64,000 bases of DNA from Pedobacter sp. Hv1 (GTDB taxonomy: Bacteria; Bacteroidota; Bacteroidia; Sphingobacteriales; Sphingobacteriaceae), in contig NZ_LLWP01000003.1 of assembly GCF_001412215.1 (NCBI RefSeq), positions 124,001 to 188,000 of the forward strand, written 5' to 3'. Made by a program: the position numbers and the translations under genes. Below the pieces are notes generated by a model. That model did no database searches. It was not told the origin of the DNA and saw nothing but the letters and a program-made list of their open reading frames with translations. Below, piece after piece: positions 17,838-26,862 of the stretch (the stretch's first letter is position 1; every line of letters begins with the position of its first letter).

Positions 17838-18381
17838 AAAAGCAATACTTTACACGATCAACATTCTTTCATTAAGGACAGCTTTATAGACATCAAAATC
17901 CTTAATAAATACAAATCTACTTCTTGCACTTTCAGGTGTTGTTACCAGCGTCTTGTTTCTAACACTATTTTAGTCTGGCAAAGCAGTTACAATAACCTTT
18001 TAAATATAGTACTTATTTTATTGATACAAATAGTCTATTACTAGGTAAGCCATTAACATATCCTTCAGTTTCAGGCCAACTGCGCAAAATAACACAAAGT
18101 ACATTTTATCTACCTTATTTATAGGCTACTCAAGTCGTATCAGAAATAACAAATCAATGGTTTCGTCACAAGTTTTTGCCTTTCTAAATATCTTGTATAT
18201 CAACAATGTTAACCATCACATAGATTTGCTACACAAGAAACTACAGTTATTTAGCATTTAATTATTCCATGATATGAAAATTTGTCGAAGCCAGTTTCAC
18301 TTGAAGTATGTTACCAAGATCAATACAGGCTCAAACAGTTGTGCTTTTGAAATGAATATCCTTTCAGCTATCATCAAATAG
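17838..18381. other. 544-bp intergenic region
   Basis: Upstream DNA of both the histidine kinase (left) and the 210-residue hypothetical gene (right). I see no ORF, RNA gene or terminator. The only distinct element is the 25-bp repeat at 18142-18166. Confidence 0.6.
18142..18166 (+). repeat. 25-bp direct repeat, copy 1
   Basis: AGAAATAACAAATCAATGG followed by TTTCGT, identical to 19076-19100. After it both copies continue with xAxAAGTTTTT. Both lie upstream of plus-strand genes, so they may be a shared regulatory site. Confidence 0.65.
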
Positions 18382-19014
18382 ATGTTAACCATGGAGGTGC
18401 ACAAACCAGCAGACCTCATCAATTTTTTGAGGAGCCACATTGAACCACTAGAAGACGAAATCTATGGTACGAGTTTTAGGGCGAGTGTGTACCTACACGA
18501 CGGGACGTTTATTCCCTGCGTTGTTTTTCGTGATTTTGAATTGGTGACCAGCTTAGCCATCAAACGGTTTACAGCCGGGCAAGCAGAAAAGTGTGGAACA
18601 GTTAAAAAAGCAGGGGGAACAGGTTATGTAAATATGGTTAAACATTATTTACTCAACAATAGTCGAATCAGACTCTCAGAAATCGGGCGCATCGAAAAGA
18701 GCAAATTCGCCATTCCAAGCAAGTTTTTGCAACAAATAGAGGTAGAAACAAGTAAAGGCTGGACCGGTTTTACCTGTAAAATGAATGATGGCAAATACTT
18801 GGGCTTTGGTACCACCTATGCATTCGAGTTCTTTTACATGCCAAGCAACTATTCGTTGAATGATATCACTGCAATTATCAATCACAGTTATGTGCTAAAA
18901 AATGGGGAATTAAAATACCATCCACAACCTATGCTGGCTTATCCAAGTGATTATAATGAAGCTGTTGTAAATAGAGAAATGTCATTTTTCGAATGTTTCA
19001 TAGACCGTATTTGA
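18382..19014 (+). CDS. Hypothetical protein, 210 residues
   Basis: A soluble protein with no signal peptide. It begins with an acidic helical segment (PADLINFLRSHIEPLEDEIYG) and continues in strand-rich sequence (SVYLHDGTFIPCVVFRD, TGFTCKMNDGKYLGFGTTYAFEFFYMP). I recognise no family. The start may be the ATG at 18382 or the second ATG at 18391. It sits between the two copies of the 25-bp repeat and has a long upstream region of its own, so it is probably transcribed alone. Confidence 0.65.
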   Translation: MLTMEVHKPADLINFLRSHIEPLEDEIYGTSFRASVYLHDGTFIPCVVFRDFELVTSLAIKRFTAGQAEKCGTVKKAGGTGYVNMVKHYLLNNSRIRLSEIGRIEKSKFAIPSKFLQQIEVETSKGWTGFTCKMNDGKYLGFGTTYAFEFFYMPSNYSLNDITAIINHSYVLKNGELKYHPQPMLAYPSDYNEAVVNREMSFFECFIDRI

Positions 19015-19075
19015 TAGCTTGACAAGCGCCATCTTTTGTGCCCTATTGAGTAAATTTTACTCCATCAAAAAGATT

Positions 19076-19100
19076 AGAAATAACAAATCAATGGTTTCGT
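19076..19100 (+). repeat. 25-bp direct repeat, copy 2
   Basis: Identical to 18142-18166, 934 bp away. It lies 94 bp before the small secreted-protein gene at 19194. Confidence 0.65.
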
Positions 19101-19193
19101 GATAAGTTTTTAGTGTTCTAAACAAACTCTATTCTATTGAAAATAATAAACATATACTTTTAATTACCGATTTATTATTTTTTTGAAGATCCA

Positions 19194-19589
19194 ATGAGAA
19201 TTATATTAGCCTTTATTACTTTGATACTTTGTTTTATAGGAATAGATGCAAACGCACGTGGTAGCAGTAGAGGTTGTTTTCAGAATGAAACAAATAGAAT
19301 GTACTATGATCGCATTAGTCCCAATTATCAACATCAAAATGGCAATTCTTATGAAGCCTACAACCCTAGTGCCTACTATGAGCTCTACCCTGGTAAATGC
19401 CCAGGATATACTTTTGATAATTCAGTAGATCCTAATACCATATGTTATGTGGGCAATAACAGAGGGGCCATTCGTAACTATGAACTCGTAGACTGTAACC
19501 TAGATAGTAATGCTTGGATGTTGATTATACCCATGGGTTTATTAGGCTTTGCATTTGTCCGAAAGAAATCAAAAGCTAGCCTATTGTGA
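19194..19589 (+). CDS. Small secreted protein with C-terminal hydrophobic-basic tail
   Basis: 131 residues: an N-terminal signal (IILAFITLILCFIGIDANA), a body rich in Tyr, Asn and Cys (five Cys after the signal), and a C-terminal hydrophobic helix followed by Arg-Lys-Lys (WMLIIPMGLLGFAFVRKKSKA). The last part has the tripartite look of sorting signals used by exosortase-type transpeptidases, but no clear PEP-like motif precedes it and no exosortase gene is in the window. The protein at 26033-26449 has a similar overall plan. Function unknown; probably on the cell surface. Confidence 0.65.
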   Translation: MRIILAFITLILCFIGIDANARGSSRGCFQNETNRMYYDRISPNYQHQNGNSYEAYNPSAYYELYPGKCPGYTFDNSVDPNTICYVGNNRGAIRNYELVDCNLDSNAWMLIIPMGLLGFAFVRKKSKASLL

Positions 19590-19659
19590 AATTAGATTTC
19601 TTGGCAAGCAAGATATGCATCTGGCGAAATAGATTTAAATACACCTTAACTATAAATAT

Positions 19660-20253
19660 ATGAACCATTTAAGTCTATTTTGTTTACTCTTATTTCTTGT
19701 TGCTTGCAAAAAAATACCTAGCAACAGTAATCCTATTTCAGAAACTCCCAATGCTAATTCAGTTTCATACGAAACAGATATACACAAAAGATACCCTAGG
19801 TTATGGGTAGAGATAGCACTCATTAAAAAAGATGATGTAACGATTGAATACGATCCCAATTTAAAAAATCCAGGTCAAGGAAGGGGTAAAAACAAACTGG
19901 CGATTAGTCCAAGTATATTAACCAATACCAATTTGAACGAAAACGATCTGATGATTATATTATGGCACGAATATGGGCATGTATTAGATGCCAGAACCGA
20001 CCCAGACAGAAGTCAGCTATCTAATTTTGACCGCAATACACTTGCAGAGCATATTGCTTTTAGGTATTCTGTAGAAGTAGCGATCAACTATGCTAAAAGT
20101 AAAAAAGATTTCAGCCCATTGGCAGAGGTCATCACCAATTTAGAAGCCCGAGAAAAAAATGGGAGTTTGAAAGACCCACATACTATAGCCATTAAACAAT
20201 TGTTACAAGAACCTTTTTGGCAAACGGCAAAAGAGCAAGTGAAAAATAAATAA
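19660..20253 (+). CDS. Putative zinc metallopeptidase-like lipoprotein
   Basis: 197 residues. The signal peptide ends with the lipobox LVAC (Cys near 19), so it is probably lipid-anchored. The central IILWHEYGHVLDAR (His near 102) is a HExxH zinc-protease motif followed by a helix, and RNTLAEHIAFRYSVEVA may provide the third ligand or the next helix. No known M-family could be assigned. It is small for a protease and the flanking genes are small secreted proteins. An inactive zinc-binding protein is possible, but the intact motif favours activity. Confidence 0.65.
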   Translation: MNHLSLFCLLLFLVACKKIPSNSNPISETPNANSVSYETDIHKRYPRLWVEIALIKKDDVTIEYDPNLKNPGQGRGKNKLAISPSILTNTNLNENDLMIILWHEYGHVLDARTDPDRSQLSNFDRNTLAEHIAFRYSVEVAINYAKSKKDFSPLAEVITNLEAREKNGSLKDPHTIAIKQLLQEPFWQTAKEQVKNK

Positions 20254-20399
20254 TCGACGATCTCTAACCCAATTAAAACGAGGAATTCTGGTTTCAAAAC
20301 ACCCCCATAAAACAACAATTTTTCTTAACTTTTAGTTAAATCGCATTAGACTGGCAGTAAAATATTTTCTTTGATTTCAGCCTTTAATTGAAAAATCAG

Positions 20400-20407
20400 T
20401 AGTTTTG
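20400..20407 (+). promoter_or_regulatory. -7 box of the beta-barrel gene at 20440
   Basis: TAGTTTTG fits TAnnTTTG exactly. A TTTG at 20370-20373 is 26 bp upstream, longer than usual, so only the -7 box is supported. Confidence 0.35.
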
Positions 20408-20439
20408 CTTATTAGGTAACTTATAAAACTGAGAATTAT

Positions 20440-21009
20440 ATGAAAAAATTGTTATTTATAGCATTGCTGCTCAATTGTGCCATTTTTGCAAGGGCACAAA
20501 AAGTTGAAGTTTATGGATCTTATGGACTGGGATCAGCGCAAGAGATCATAGATGGTCTTTCTGACATGGGCGCCTCGCTTTTTACTGGGGGTACAGTTAG
20601 CAGCCAAACAAATCACCTTTACGGGCCAATTGCTGTAGGGGTTAATTATTATTTCACTCCTCGTCTAAGCGCTGGTATTTTATACTCCAACACGTCATCA
20701 AGATCTATTGTTTCGGGAGGCAGTTCCTCAGCAAACACTTATAAAAACACCTATAATGTGATCATGGCCAGAACGGATTATAGATACATTGACAAGGCTG
20801 TACAACTCTACTCTGGTATTAGCTTGGGTTCGTCTTTTGCCACAACTAAGCCAGAAAATGGCACCAGTACTAAAACGGCTAGCACTACAGACTTCGCCTA
20901 TCAAGTCAATGCCCTTGGTATACGTGTAGGTAGAAAAATAGGGGTTTTCACAGAATTAGGCTTCGGGTACAATGGCATTATCAATGCCGGAGTTTCTATG
21001 AAGTTTTAA
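20440..21009 (+). CDS. Outer-membrane beta-barrel protein
   Basis: 189 residues: a signal peptide (KKLLFIALLLNCAIFARAQ) followed by repeated amphipathic strands such as VEVYGSYGLGSAQ, GPIAVGVNYYFTPRLSAGILYSNTSS, VQLYSGISLGSSFA and a C-terminal GVFTELGFGYNGIINAGVSMKF ending in an aromatic residue, the usual outer-membrane barrel insertion signal. It looks like the OmpA/OmpW-type eight-strand barrel found widely in Bacteroidota. No substrate can be inferred. It does not share obvious sequence with the barrel at 15068. Confidence 0.75.
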   Translation: MKKLLFIALLLNCAIFARAQKVEVYGSYGLGSAQEIIDGLSDMGASLFTGGTVSSQTNHLYGPIAVGVNYYFTPRLSAGILYSNTSSRSIVSGGSSSANTYKNTYNVIMARTDYRYIDKAVQLYSGISLGSSFATTKPENGTSTKTASTTDFAYQVNALGIRVGRKIGVFTELGFGYNGIINAGVSMKF

Positions 21010-21054
21010 GAGTGCAACGACAATAAAAGGATAACTGTAATTATCTTCAAATAA

Positions 21055-22446
21055 TTATTCCAACCCACTTATCAATCGAGATAACGATGGAGAAGTGGGC
21101 CTTGGTGCAAAAGCATTTACAATATTCCCATTTTTATCAATAATCATATAACGAGGTGTACCATTTATAAAATAGTTTTGGTGAAAATTTGAGCCAAATC
21201 CTCCAGCATAACCATGAACACCTATGAATGCTTGATGCTGGTTCAAGAATGCCAGTGTTTCTTTGGTAAATGGTTCGTTAGAGAGATTAATGAATGTTAC
21301 AGAATCTTGAAACTTAGCCATCATTTTCTCATAATAAGGAACTTCATCCATTGAGAAATGGCAACTGGTTGACCAGATATTTATGACCACCGTTTTCCCT
21401 TTAAAATCAAACAGGCTATACTCTTTCCCAGTAATATCTTTGAAAGCAAAAGAAGGGGCTTTTTTACCTGGTTCTAATAACTCCATTGCTCTAGCTTTAT
21501 AATCTACAACATTGAAGTAAGTGCTTTTTTGCTGTTCCTTTGCTTTTGTCTTAAATTGTTCCATAAAGCCAAGTTCCAAATAATGGTTAAGCAAACTGGC
21601 TATATAAAAGGATTTAAGTCCTTTGCTAATAGGAAGTTTATTGATTACTACTTCTTCATTTTTTAGATCTTCCAATTGTAATACACTTACCTCAGTTGAA
21701 AAATTCTTAGTTCTAAGTTTTTTTAGGCACTCCCGTATATATAACTCACTATATCTAATAAATGAGGGTGATAACAATGCTGTTTCAGATTGTGATATTG
21801 TATTTTCTGGTAAGCGGAAATAAACTTCACCGGTATCAATTACATCTTTACTGAAATAATTATAATAGTCGGGATACTGAATTCTTCTGATCAGGTTATG
21901 ATATGTATTTTCAATTTCAACAAATGATCTAAACAATTTGCTGACTTTTTTATCATTAAAATGGGCTTGGAAACTATCCATCTGTTTCCTAAACAAGGTT
22001 TCATTAACAGCTATAAAATCTTTTGGCTTTAGGTTATATGTGCTTTCCAGATTTTTAAATGTGCTCTGATTAAGCCTTGCTGAAGAAACTAAATAATTAT
22101 TGATGTCATTGTTAGCCCCGCTAAAAGCTATACTATTGAGTACATCTTTGGAACTAAATTCAATAAACATATCGCCGGGCACTTCCAGAAAGAGCATTAT
22201 TCTGGCTTTGTCATATATCAAATAAACAACTTTAGGAAAAACGCAGTTTAATGATAACTTGTTAGTTCCAGATCCTAAAGTTTTTTCATTTTTTGTAATA
22301 AGCTCATTTTCCACTATGTAAAATGGCTTAATATCAGTACCCATAATTTTAACATGTAGTTCTACCATATTTGAACTACTTTTTTGAGCGTACAATTTTC
22401 CAAATACCAATAGTGAAAATAGGGCTAGTATAATTTTTAATTTCAT
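21055..22446 (-). CDS. TlpA-like thioredoxin-fold protein with atypical active site
   Basis: I choose the ATG at 22446 because a signal peptide (KLKIILALFSLLVFGKLYAQ) follows directly. The N-terminal 310 residues resemble the variable region of Bacteroidota TlpA/AhpC proteins. The thioredoxin-like domain begins near 335 (GKKAPSFAFKDITGKEYSLFDFKGKTVVINIW) and then reads STSCHFSMDEVPYYEKM, so the usual CxxC is Cys-His-Phe-Ser, with only the first cysteine kept. The cis-Pro region is TPRYMIIDKNGNIV. A monothiol active site suggests isomerase, glutaredoxin-like or lost redox activity rather than standard disulfide reduction. Periplasmic. Confidence 0.82.
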   Translation of the reverse strand: MKLKIILALFSLLVFGKLYAQKSSSNMVELHVKIMGTDIKPFYIVENELITKNEKTLGSGTNKLSLNCVFPKVVYLIYDKARIMLFLEVPGDMFIEFSSKDVLNSIAFSGANNDINNYLVSSARLNQSTFKNLESTYNLKPKDFIAVNETLFRKQMDSFQAHFNDKKVSKLFRSFVEIENTYHNLIRRIQYPDYYNYFSKDVIDTGEVYFRLPENTISQSETALLSPSFIRYSELYIRECLKKLRTKNFSTEVSVLQLEDLKNEEVVINKLPISKGLKSFYIASLLNHYLELGFMEQFKTKAKEQQKSTYFNVVDYKARAMELLEPGKKAPSFAFKDITGKEYSLFDFKGKTVVINIWSTSCHFSMDEVPYYEKMMAKFQDSVTFINLSNEPFTKETLAFLNQHQAFIGVHGYAGGFGSNFHQNYFINGTPRYMIIDKNGNIVNAFAPRPTSPSLSRLISGLE

Positions 22447-22550
22447 TGTAAAATCAGAGCATAATGCTATCAATGATCGAAGTTATTGTATGTCAATTGA
22501 TAAATATGTGCAGAAATACTCAAGTTAAATTTTATTTTATCCAACCTAGT

Positions 22551-22676
22551 TGGATAAACCACAACCCATTGACCTCCTTTGACCAAAAACAGAACAACTC
22601 ATATAATATTAATTATAAGAGACTTATCTGCATTTTGAAATTGATAATATGGGGGTCAACAAAATTGGTTTATCCA
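22551..22676. repeat. Repeat family copy A (126 bp, terminal inverted repeats)
   Basis: TGGATAAACC (22551-22560) and GGTTTATCCA (22667-22676) are perfect 10-bp inverted ends. Inside them TTGACC (22569-22574) pairs with GGTCAA (22654-22659). The core ATTATAAGAGACTTATCTGCAT is shared with the other copies in whole or part. It starts 31 bp past the stop of the esterase gene. A further hairpin TTATCCAAC/GTTGGATAA (22537-22557) overlaps its left end. Confidence 0.8.
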
Positions 22677-22706
22677 GTTTAGACACATTTTCATTTATAA
22701 CCAGCA

Positions 22707-24176
22707 TTATAAGTTTACTTCCTTTTGCCAATTTTTTGCATTTATATTTTTTGAATCTTCGTTGAGTGATTTATTGAGATAAAACTTTGCATTCATTTTA
22801 TCTTCTTTATAATAATAGCATTTTGACAGTAATAAATATGCATTGCTTATGCTAAAAAAAGTGTCGGGTGGTGTAGTTCCCCGATGTTGTATAAAATCTA
22901 ATAAATTTGCAATTCCTTCATCAAAATTAGATTTACTTTCTACTGAAATTTGTGCTGCCATGTATTTGTAGGCATAATACTTAGTGTATTCAAATCCTTC
23001 GTTTAATGTTTTCCATGCGGCCGTTTTATTTTTTTCGTGTTTCCAGTAGATATTCTTTGCTAAAGTTCTAAATGCATTATCGCTAGCACCCTTATCATTT
23101 CTTCTTCGAGCATCGTCAATAGATTTTAAGTAATACTTTTTAGCCTTTTCAAAATTATTAAAGCTGGCTTCATAAGTATAGCCTGTATTAAATAGCATTA
23201 ATGGGTTTTGTATCGAAGAGGGATCATCAAAGTAATTTGCAAAATAATCCATCACCTTTTCATCTTTTCTATCTGCAATATTGTCTAATAATGGCACTTG
23301 AGTATTCGAATTCTTTTTAAATTCTATCCCATATATATTCTTCATTGTCGCTGTAGTTGAATCAAACCACTGTGCAATATTCTTCTCTGTTTTTGGAATA
23401 TCAAAAGTAGATAAAGAGTAAATAAATTTTAATCCATTTAAAAGAGCATGAGACACCACATTATCATGACCTGCATCTGGAAAAAGCTCATACTTAAAAT
23501 GAAAAGAATTTGAATCCAACACGGTTATTTTGTGTTGAATTTCAATTGCATAATTCCTCCTTCGCTCTATATCATGTCCGGCAGGCGCTATATAATAAAA
23601 AGTTGGATGTGTTTTGTAGTAGTCAATTAGGCTTTTATTTATTTCAAATGGTGGTTTATCTTCTGATAACTTTTCAGGGCTAAACAAAATGTATGCATTA
23701 AATAAGCCAGGTTGATTTAAGAACAAATAGTTGGCGTAGCTTGATGAATAAGATTGTCCTATAAATGCCCTAAAATTTGTAGTTTTATATGCTGTTTCTA
23801 TTTGTGGGATTAGTTCAGTTTTTAAGCACTCAACAAAAAATTTTCCAGTTTTCCCAATTTCTCCAGTTTCATAACTATAATCCATTTTATTCATTTGGCC
23901 TGATAAAATCTCTATAACAACTGATGGCGGAAAATCATTTATAAAATTATTTATATTGGCAGCAACAAGCATACCGTTACCACCACCTAAGGCGCCATAG
24001 CTATTTAAATAAATTGAAGGATATTTATTTTGGGTATTCCAATCTTTGGGTAACCATACAACGTATCGTATGCTATCGTTTAAATTTTTTGAAAAAAAAG
24101 TCTTCTTAATTTTTGTTTGGCAAAAAGATGAGCTAGTCACAATTAATCCTGTTATTAATAATACTATGTATTTCAT
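22707..24176 (-). CDS. Putative esterase (alpha/beta hydrolase, PF00756-like) with C-terminal TPR-like region
   Basis: I choose the ATG at 24176; a longer frame to 24269 overlaps the upstream gene and lacks a signal. From this start a signal peptide appears (KYIVLLITGLIVTSSSFCQ). The hydrolase part (about 20-270) has YVVWLPKDWN, a nucleophile elbow AFIGQSYSSSYA (Ser near 142) and a late PDAGHDNVV with the likely catalytic His, as in the Fes/IroE esterase group. The C-terminal 180 residues are TPR-like helices. It lies 74 bp downstream of the AraC gene and may be its target. Substrate unknown. Confidence 0.8.
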   Translation of the reverse strand: MKYIVLLITGLIVTSSSFCQTKIKKTFFSKNLNDSIRYVVWLPKDWNTQNKYPSIYLNSYGALGGGNGMLVAANINNFINDFPPSVVIEILSGQMNKMDYSYETGEIGKTGKFFVECLKTELIPQIETAYKTTNFRAFIGQSYSSSYANYLFLNQPGLFNAYILFSPEKLSEDKPPFEINKSLIDYYKTHPTFYYIAPAGHDIERRRNYAIEIQHKITVLDSNSFHFKYELFPDAGHDNVVSHALLNGLKFIYSLSTFDIPKTEKNIAQWFDSTTATMKNIYGIEFKKNSNTQVPLLDNIADRKDEKVMDYFANYFDDPSSIQNPLMLFNTGYTYEASFNNFEKAKKYYLKSIDDARRRNDKGASDNAFRTLAKNIYWKHEKNKTAAWKTLNEGFEYTKYYAYKYMAAQISVESKSNFDEGIANLLDFIQHRGTTPPDTFFSISNAYLLLSKCYYYKEDKMNAKFYLNKSLNEDSKNINAKNWQKEVNL

Positions 24177-24250
24177 GGCTATTTGTATTTTGGTATAATA
24201 CAAACAACCGCATAAGTAATAAAAGAAAATTGTATAAATGTAACCTGAGC

Positions 24251-25066
24251 TTATCTTGTAAAGGTCCAAAATATATCTTCTGATCCGACTTCTTTTAATG
24301 AGCTGAAAAATTGTTTTGGTTTTAATCCCGTTAATTGTTTACAGGCTTTTATAAAATGAGATTGATCAGCATACCTTGCATAATAAGCCAGTTGTGTAAG
24401 GTTTTTTGAATTGGTAATAAGCAATTTTGCATTCATCAGATGCCTAAAACGTAAAATCATTCGGTATTTTTGTGGTGTTACGTTTAGATATGAGATAAAA
24501 AGATGATTTAAATGCTTTCGAGTAATACCCACTTCTTGCTCTGCTATTTTTATGATTGTATTAGTGTTATCTATATCATGGAAAATTTGCAGGGCCTTTT
24601 CAAGATGTTCATTATGGAATATTGATAATTGACTCAATAGAAAATTATCTAAGGCATTGGCAATTTGATTTTCATCAAAAGTGCTGAAAACCTTAGTTAA
24701 AAAATCATCAATGATAGGATTTAGGCTATCAAATATATTTTTACCGGCTAAAAACTGATTAATACCCAAGGGTTTAAACACAACAGCTACTTTATGTACC
24801 TTACCTATTTGAGTAATTTTTAGTATAGACTCCCTTGTTGGGGTAAATATTTTTAGATATGGACAATTTTCTTTATAGGTAAGAACATTATGGTTTTCTT
24901 TTTTGTCGATTATACTCTCTTTATAAAATGAGATTGTTGTGTTGACATGTGGATAGCAAATATATTCGTTAAAATAATCTTCTTCATCACATATATCTAA
25001 ATAATAATAACTGATATATTTTTGAATTGTATAATTAAGTGGTTTAAATGTTCTAAATAATTTCAT
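24251..25066 (-). CDS. AraC family transcriptional regulator
   Basis: 271 residues. The C-terminal third (about 165-260) has two helix-turn-helix units: IIKIAEQEVGITRKHLNHLFISYL and LTQLAYYARYADQSHFIKACKQLTGLKPKQFF, the standard AraC/XylS DNA-binding domain. The N-terminal part resembles the DUF6597 sensing domain (YPHVNTTISFYK, HKVAVVFKPLGINQFL). The esterase gene follows in the same direction, so the pair may form a small regulated unit. The inducer is unknown. Confidence 0.9.
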   Translation of the reverse strand: MKLFRTFKPLNYTIQKYISYYYLDICDEEDYFNEYICYPHVNTTISFYKESIIDKKENHNVLTYKENCPYLKIFTPTRESILKITQIGKVHKVAVVFKPLGINQFLAGKNIFDSLNPIIDDFLTKVFSTFDENQIANALDNFLLSQLSIFHNEHLEKALQIFHDIDNTNTIIKIAEQEVGITRKHLNHLFISYLNVTPQKYRMILRFRHLMNAKLLITNSKNLTQLAYYARYADQSHFIKACKQLTGLKPKQFFSSLKEVGSEDIFWTFTR

Positions 25067-25406
25067 AAGCTGTTTTCATATATCCGATTATCTCTTTTCA
25101 GTTAAAGAACATTTGGCCTAAATTGAACAAAACAATAAACGCTCTTTTTAACTTTTATGTCTAGATAAAACTTATTCATCTTAAAATTTCCGGTTAAAAT
25201 ATGCGCATTGTCAGGAATTAAATAATTTGTTTAATGTGGAAAACCACAGTCTATTGATTTCCCTTTACCAAAAAAAGAATAATCTTTACAATTTTAAGAG
25301 ACTTATCTACATTTTTAAAACTACGGATAAGGCTTTAACAACATGGCATGTCTACCTCACATTATGATCTTAATGATTATCGATGCCAAATATCTGATGA
25401 TTACCT
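25067..25406. other. 340-bp intergenic region
   Basis: Upstream of the AraC gene and downstream of the hypothetical gene at 25407. It holds repeat copy B; I see no other gene or RNA. Confidence 0.6.
25235..25346. repeat. Repeat family copy B (degenerate)
   Basis: The left part TGTGGAAAACCACAGTCTAT and the core TTAAGAGACTTATCTACATT match copies A and C. The right end has decayed (GGATAAGGCTTTAACAACA). It lies about 60 bp past the stop of the gene at 25407. Confidence 0.6.
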
Positions 25407-25832
25407 TTAGTTAAGTTTTGATAGAAGGACGGATATATTTCTGGACAGTGAATATACATCCAATAATGCTAGGTTTCTATTTTTGTATACGAATGGCACT
25501 GTTCTTTTCATATACCTTAATGCCTCATCATAACTCCTGTATACGATTTGTTCAATGGCCCTAAATCCATCATCATTATTTCTGAGATCAGAAAATCCAA
25601 ACTCCTGGTGTTGACTAAAAAGTAGGTCTTTATTCAGTCCTTGTCCAGCACTGATATATATCCTGGTTCCGATGGTTACCTGTCTGGTAGATGAGATTTC
25701 ATCGGTTACCATAAAGCCATGTTTGAGGCTAAGGATGCATTTACCATTTTTTGGATGTACCAAGCTTCTGAAGTTGGGAACCATTTCAAATTTTGGGCAA
25801 TTGATCGACAATAGGGCAGGAATATTGGCCAT
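25407..25832 (-). CDS. Hypothetical protein
   Basis: 141 residues from the ATG at 25832; a TTG start nine bases upstream is possible but less likely. No signal peptide, membrane helix or recognised domain. The first part is strand-rich (KCILSLKHGFMVTDEISS, VTIGTRIYISAGQGL), and the C-terminal third is helical (FRAIEQIVYRSYDEALRYMKR). It is followed by repeat copy B, like a cassette. A real gene is likely from its length and a codon pattern like its neighbours, but no homologue is known to me. Confidence 0.6.
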   Translation of the reverse strand: MANIPALLSINCPKFEMVPNFRSLVHPKNGKCILSLKHGFMVTDEISSTRQVTIGTRIYISAGQGLNKDLLFSQHQEFGFSDLRNNDDGFRAIEQIVYRSYDEALRYMKRTVPFVYKNRNLALLDVYSLSRNISVLLSKLN

Positions 25833-26032
25833 GGTTTTCAAAATCAGATAACAGTAGTCAAAGACATCCTAAGGTCTATCATTTTTACACCTAGATTAAT
25901 TCTTCATATAGTCGATACAAACATATACCGTTCTTTACTATTCTATCTCACCACCTTACCTAATTGCTTTTATCACTTAAATACCATTCTAACATACTAT
26001 CCTTTTGTACAAAACGATCTGTTATATGTAAT

Positions 26033-26449
26033 TCAATTGTGCACTTTGCTTTCCAACAGCAATTTTACGGAGTATCCACCTACTAGTATCACTAAAACAT
26101 AGCTATATGTATCAATCGGAACATTACAAGGTAGTGAGGTATAAGTAACAGCTTTACCCGTAACAATATAATATGGTGACTTATCATACCTTATGCTACA
26201 ACTTCCTTCGGCCCCAGTTATTGTAACACAATAACTGCTAACCGGTAAATTATCAACGTTGTCGTTACCTGTCCAGTTGTACTGAGGGTATCCATTATAG
26301 TTTCCGATATAATTATAATAAAACCTACCAGAAGGAGGATTTCCATCTGCAATACCAATGATACATCCGTTGGCTGCGTAAGAGAAATTAAACGAGACTA
26401 ATATTAAGAAAAAGGTAATGTAAAGTGCAGTCTTTGATTTTTTTTCCAT
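26033..26449 (-). CDS. Small secreted Tyr/Asn/Cys-rich protein with C-terminal hydrophobic helix
   Basis: 138 residues. The N-terminal signal is TALYITFFLILVSFNFSYA. The body is rich in Tyr, Asn and Gly (GRFYYNYIGNYNGYPQYNW) and has four Cys (GCIIG, SSYCVTI, GSCSIRY, LPCNV). A C-terminal hydrophobic segment (YSYVLVILVGGYSVKLLLESK) ends with charged residues. This plan (signal, aromatic-rich Cys body, tail helix) resembles the protein at 19194, although the sequences are not clearly homologous. It is probably anchored at the cell envelope. Function unknown. Confidence 0.62.
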   Translation of the reverse strand: MEKKSKTALYITFFLILVSFNFSYAANGCIIGIADGNPPSGRFYYNYIGNYNGYPQYNWTGNDNVDNLPVSSYCVTITGAEGSCSIRYDKSPYYIVTGKAVTYTSLPCNVPIDTYSYVLVILVGGYSVKLLLESKVHN

Positions 26450-26862
26450 TTATATGAAAAATTTAACAGCAAGATTAGCACCTTAAGAATGAGAATACAA
26501 TAAACAATCCGTGAATAGGCACAAACATGAATTGAAACGTCAAATACATTATTTGGACAAAAGAACTCTAATCCATATAACCGCAATTCACTAAACGGGT
26601 TTTAACAATATAAATGTCAATCCGATTTTAGAGGTTCGTTGGTGAATTAATTATGGTTTGTTCTGATAATGTTTGAATCTATTTAAAGAGTTTTTTCAGT
26701 GTTTTTCAGCCAATACAAATCCAATTTCTCTAAGTAGAAAACCACAACCCCTTAATCCTAAATAGAACAATTTATATAGGGTTAATTATAAGAGGATTAT
26801 CTACATTTTGAAATTGATAATGTAGAGTCAACAAAATTGGTTTGTCCAATCTGATAGCAGAT
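26450..26862. other. 413-bp intergenic region
   Basis: Upstream of the secreted protein (left) and just past the stop of the gene at 26863. It holds repeat copy C; a short overlapping frame here has no supporting features. Confidence 0.6.
26733..26848. repeat. Repeat family copy C
   Basis: The right end ACAAAATTGGTTTGTCCA and core ATTATAAGAGGATTATCTAC match copy A closely; the left end (AGTAGAAAACCACAACCC) has lost inverted-repeat match. CTACATT (26800-26806) and AATGTAG (26818-26824) form an inner hairpin. It ends 14 bp before the stop codon end of the gene at 26863 on the minus strand. Confidence 0.78.

Noticed and set aside
26404..26586. 60-codon minus-strand frame upstream of the secreted protein
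   Set aside because: Overlaps the signal-peptide coding region of the better-supported gene and has no features of its own.
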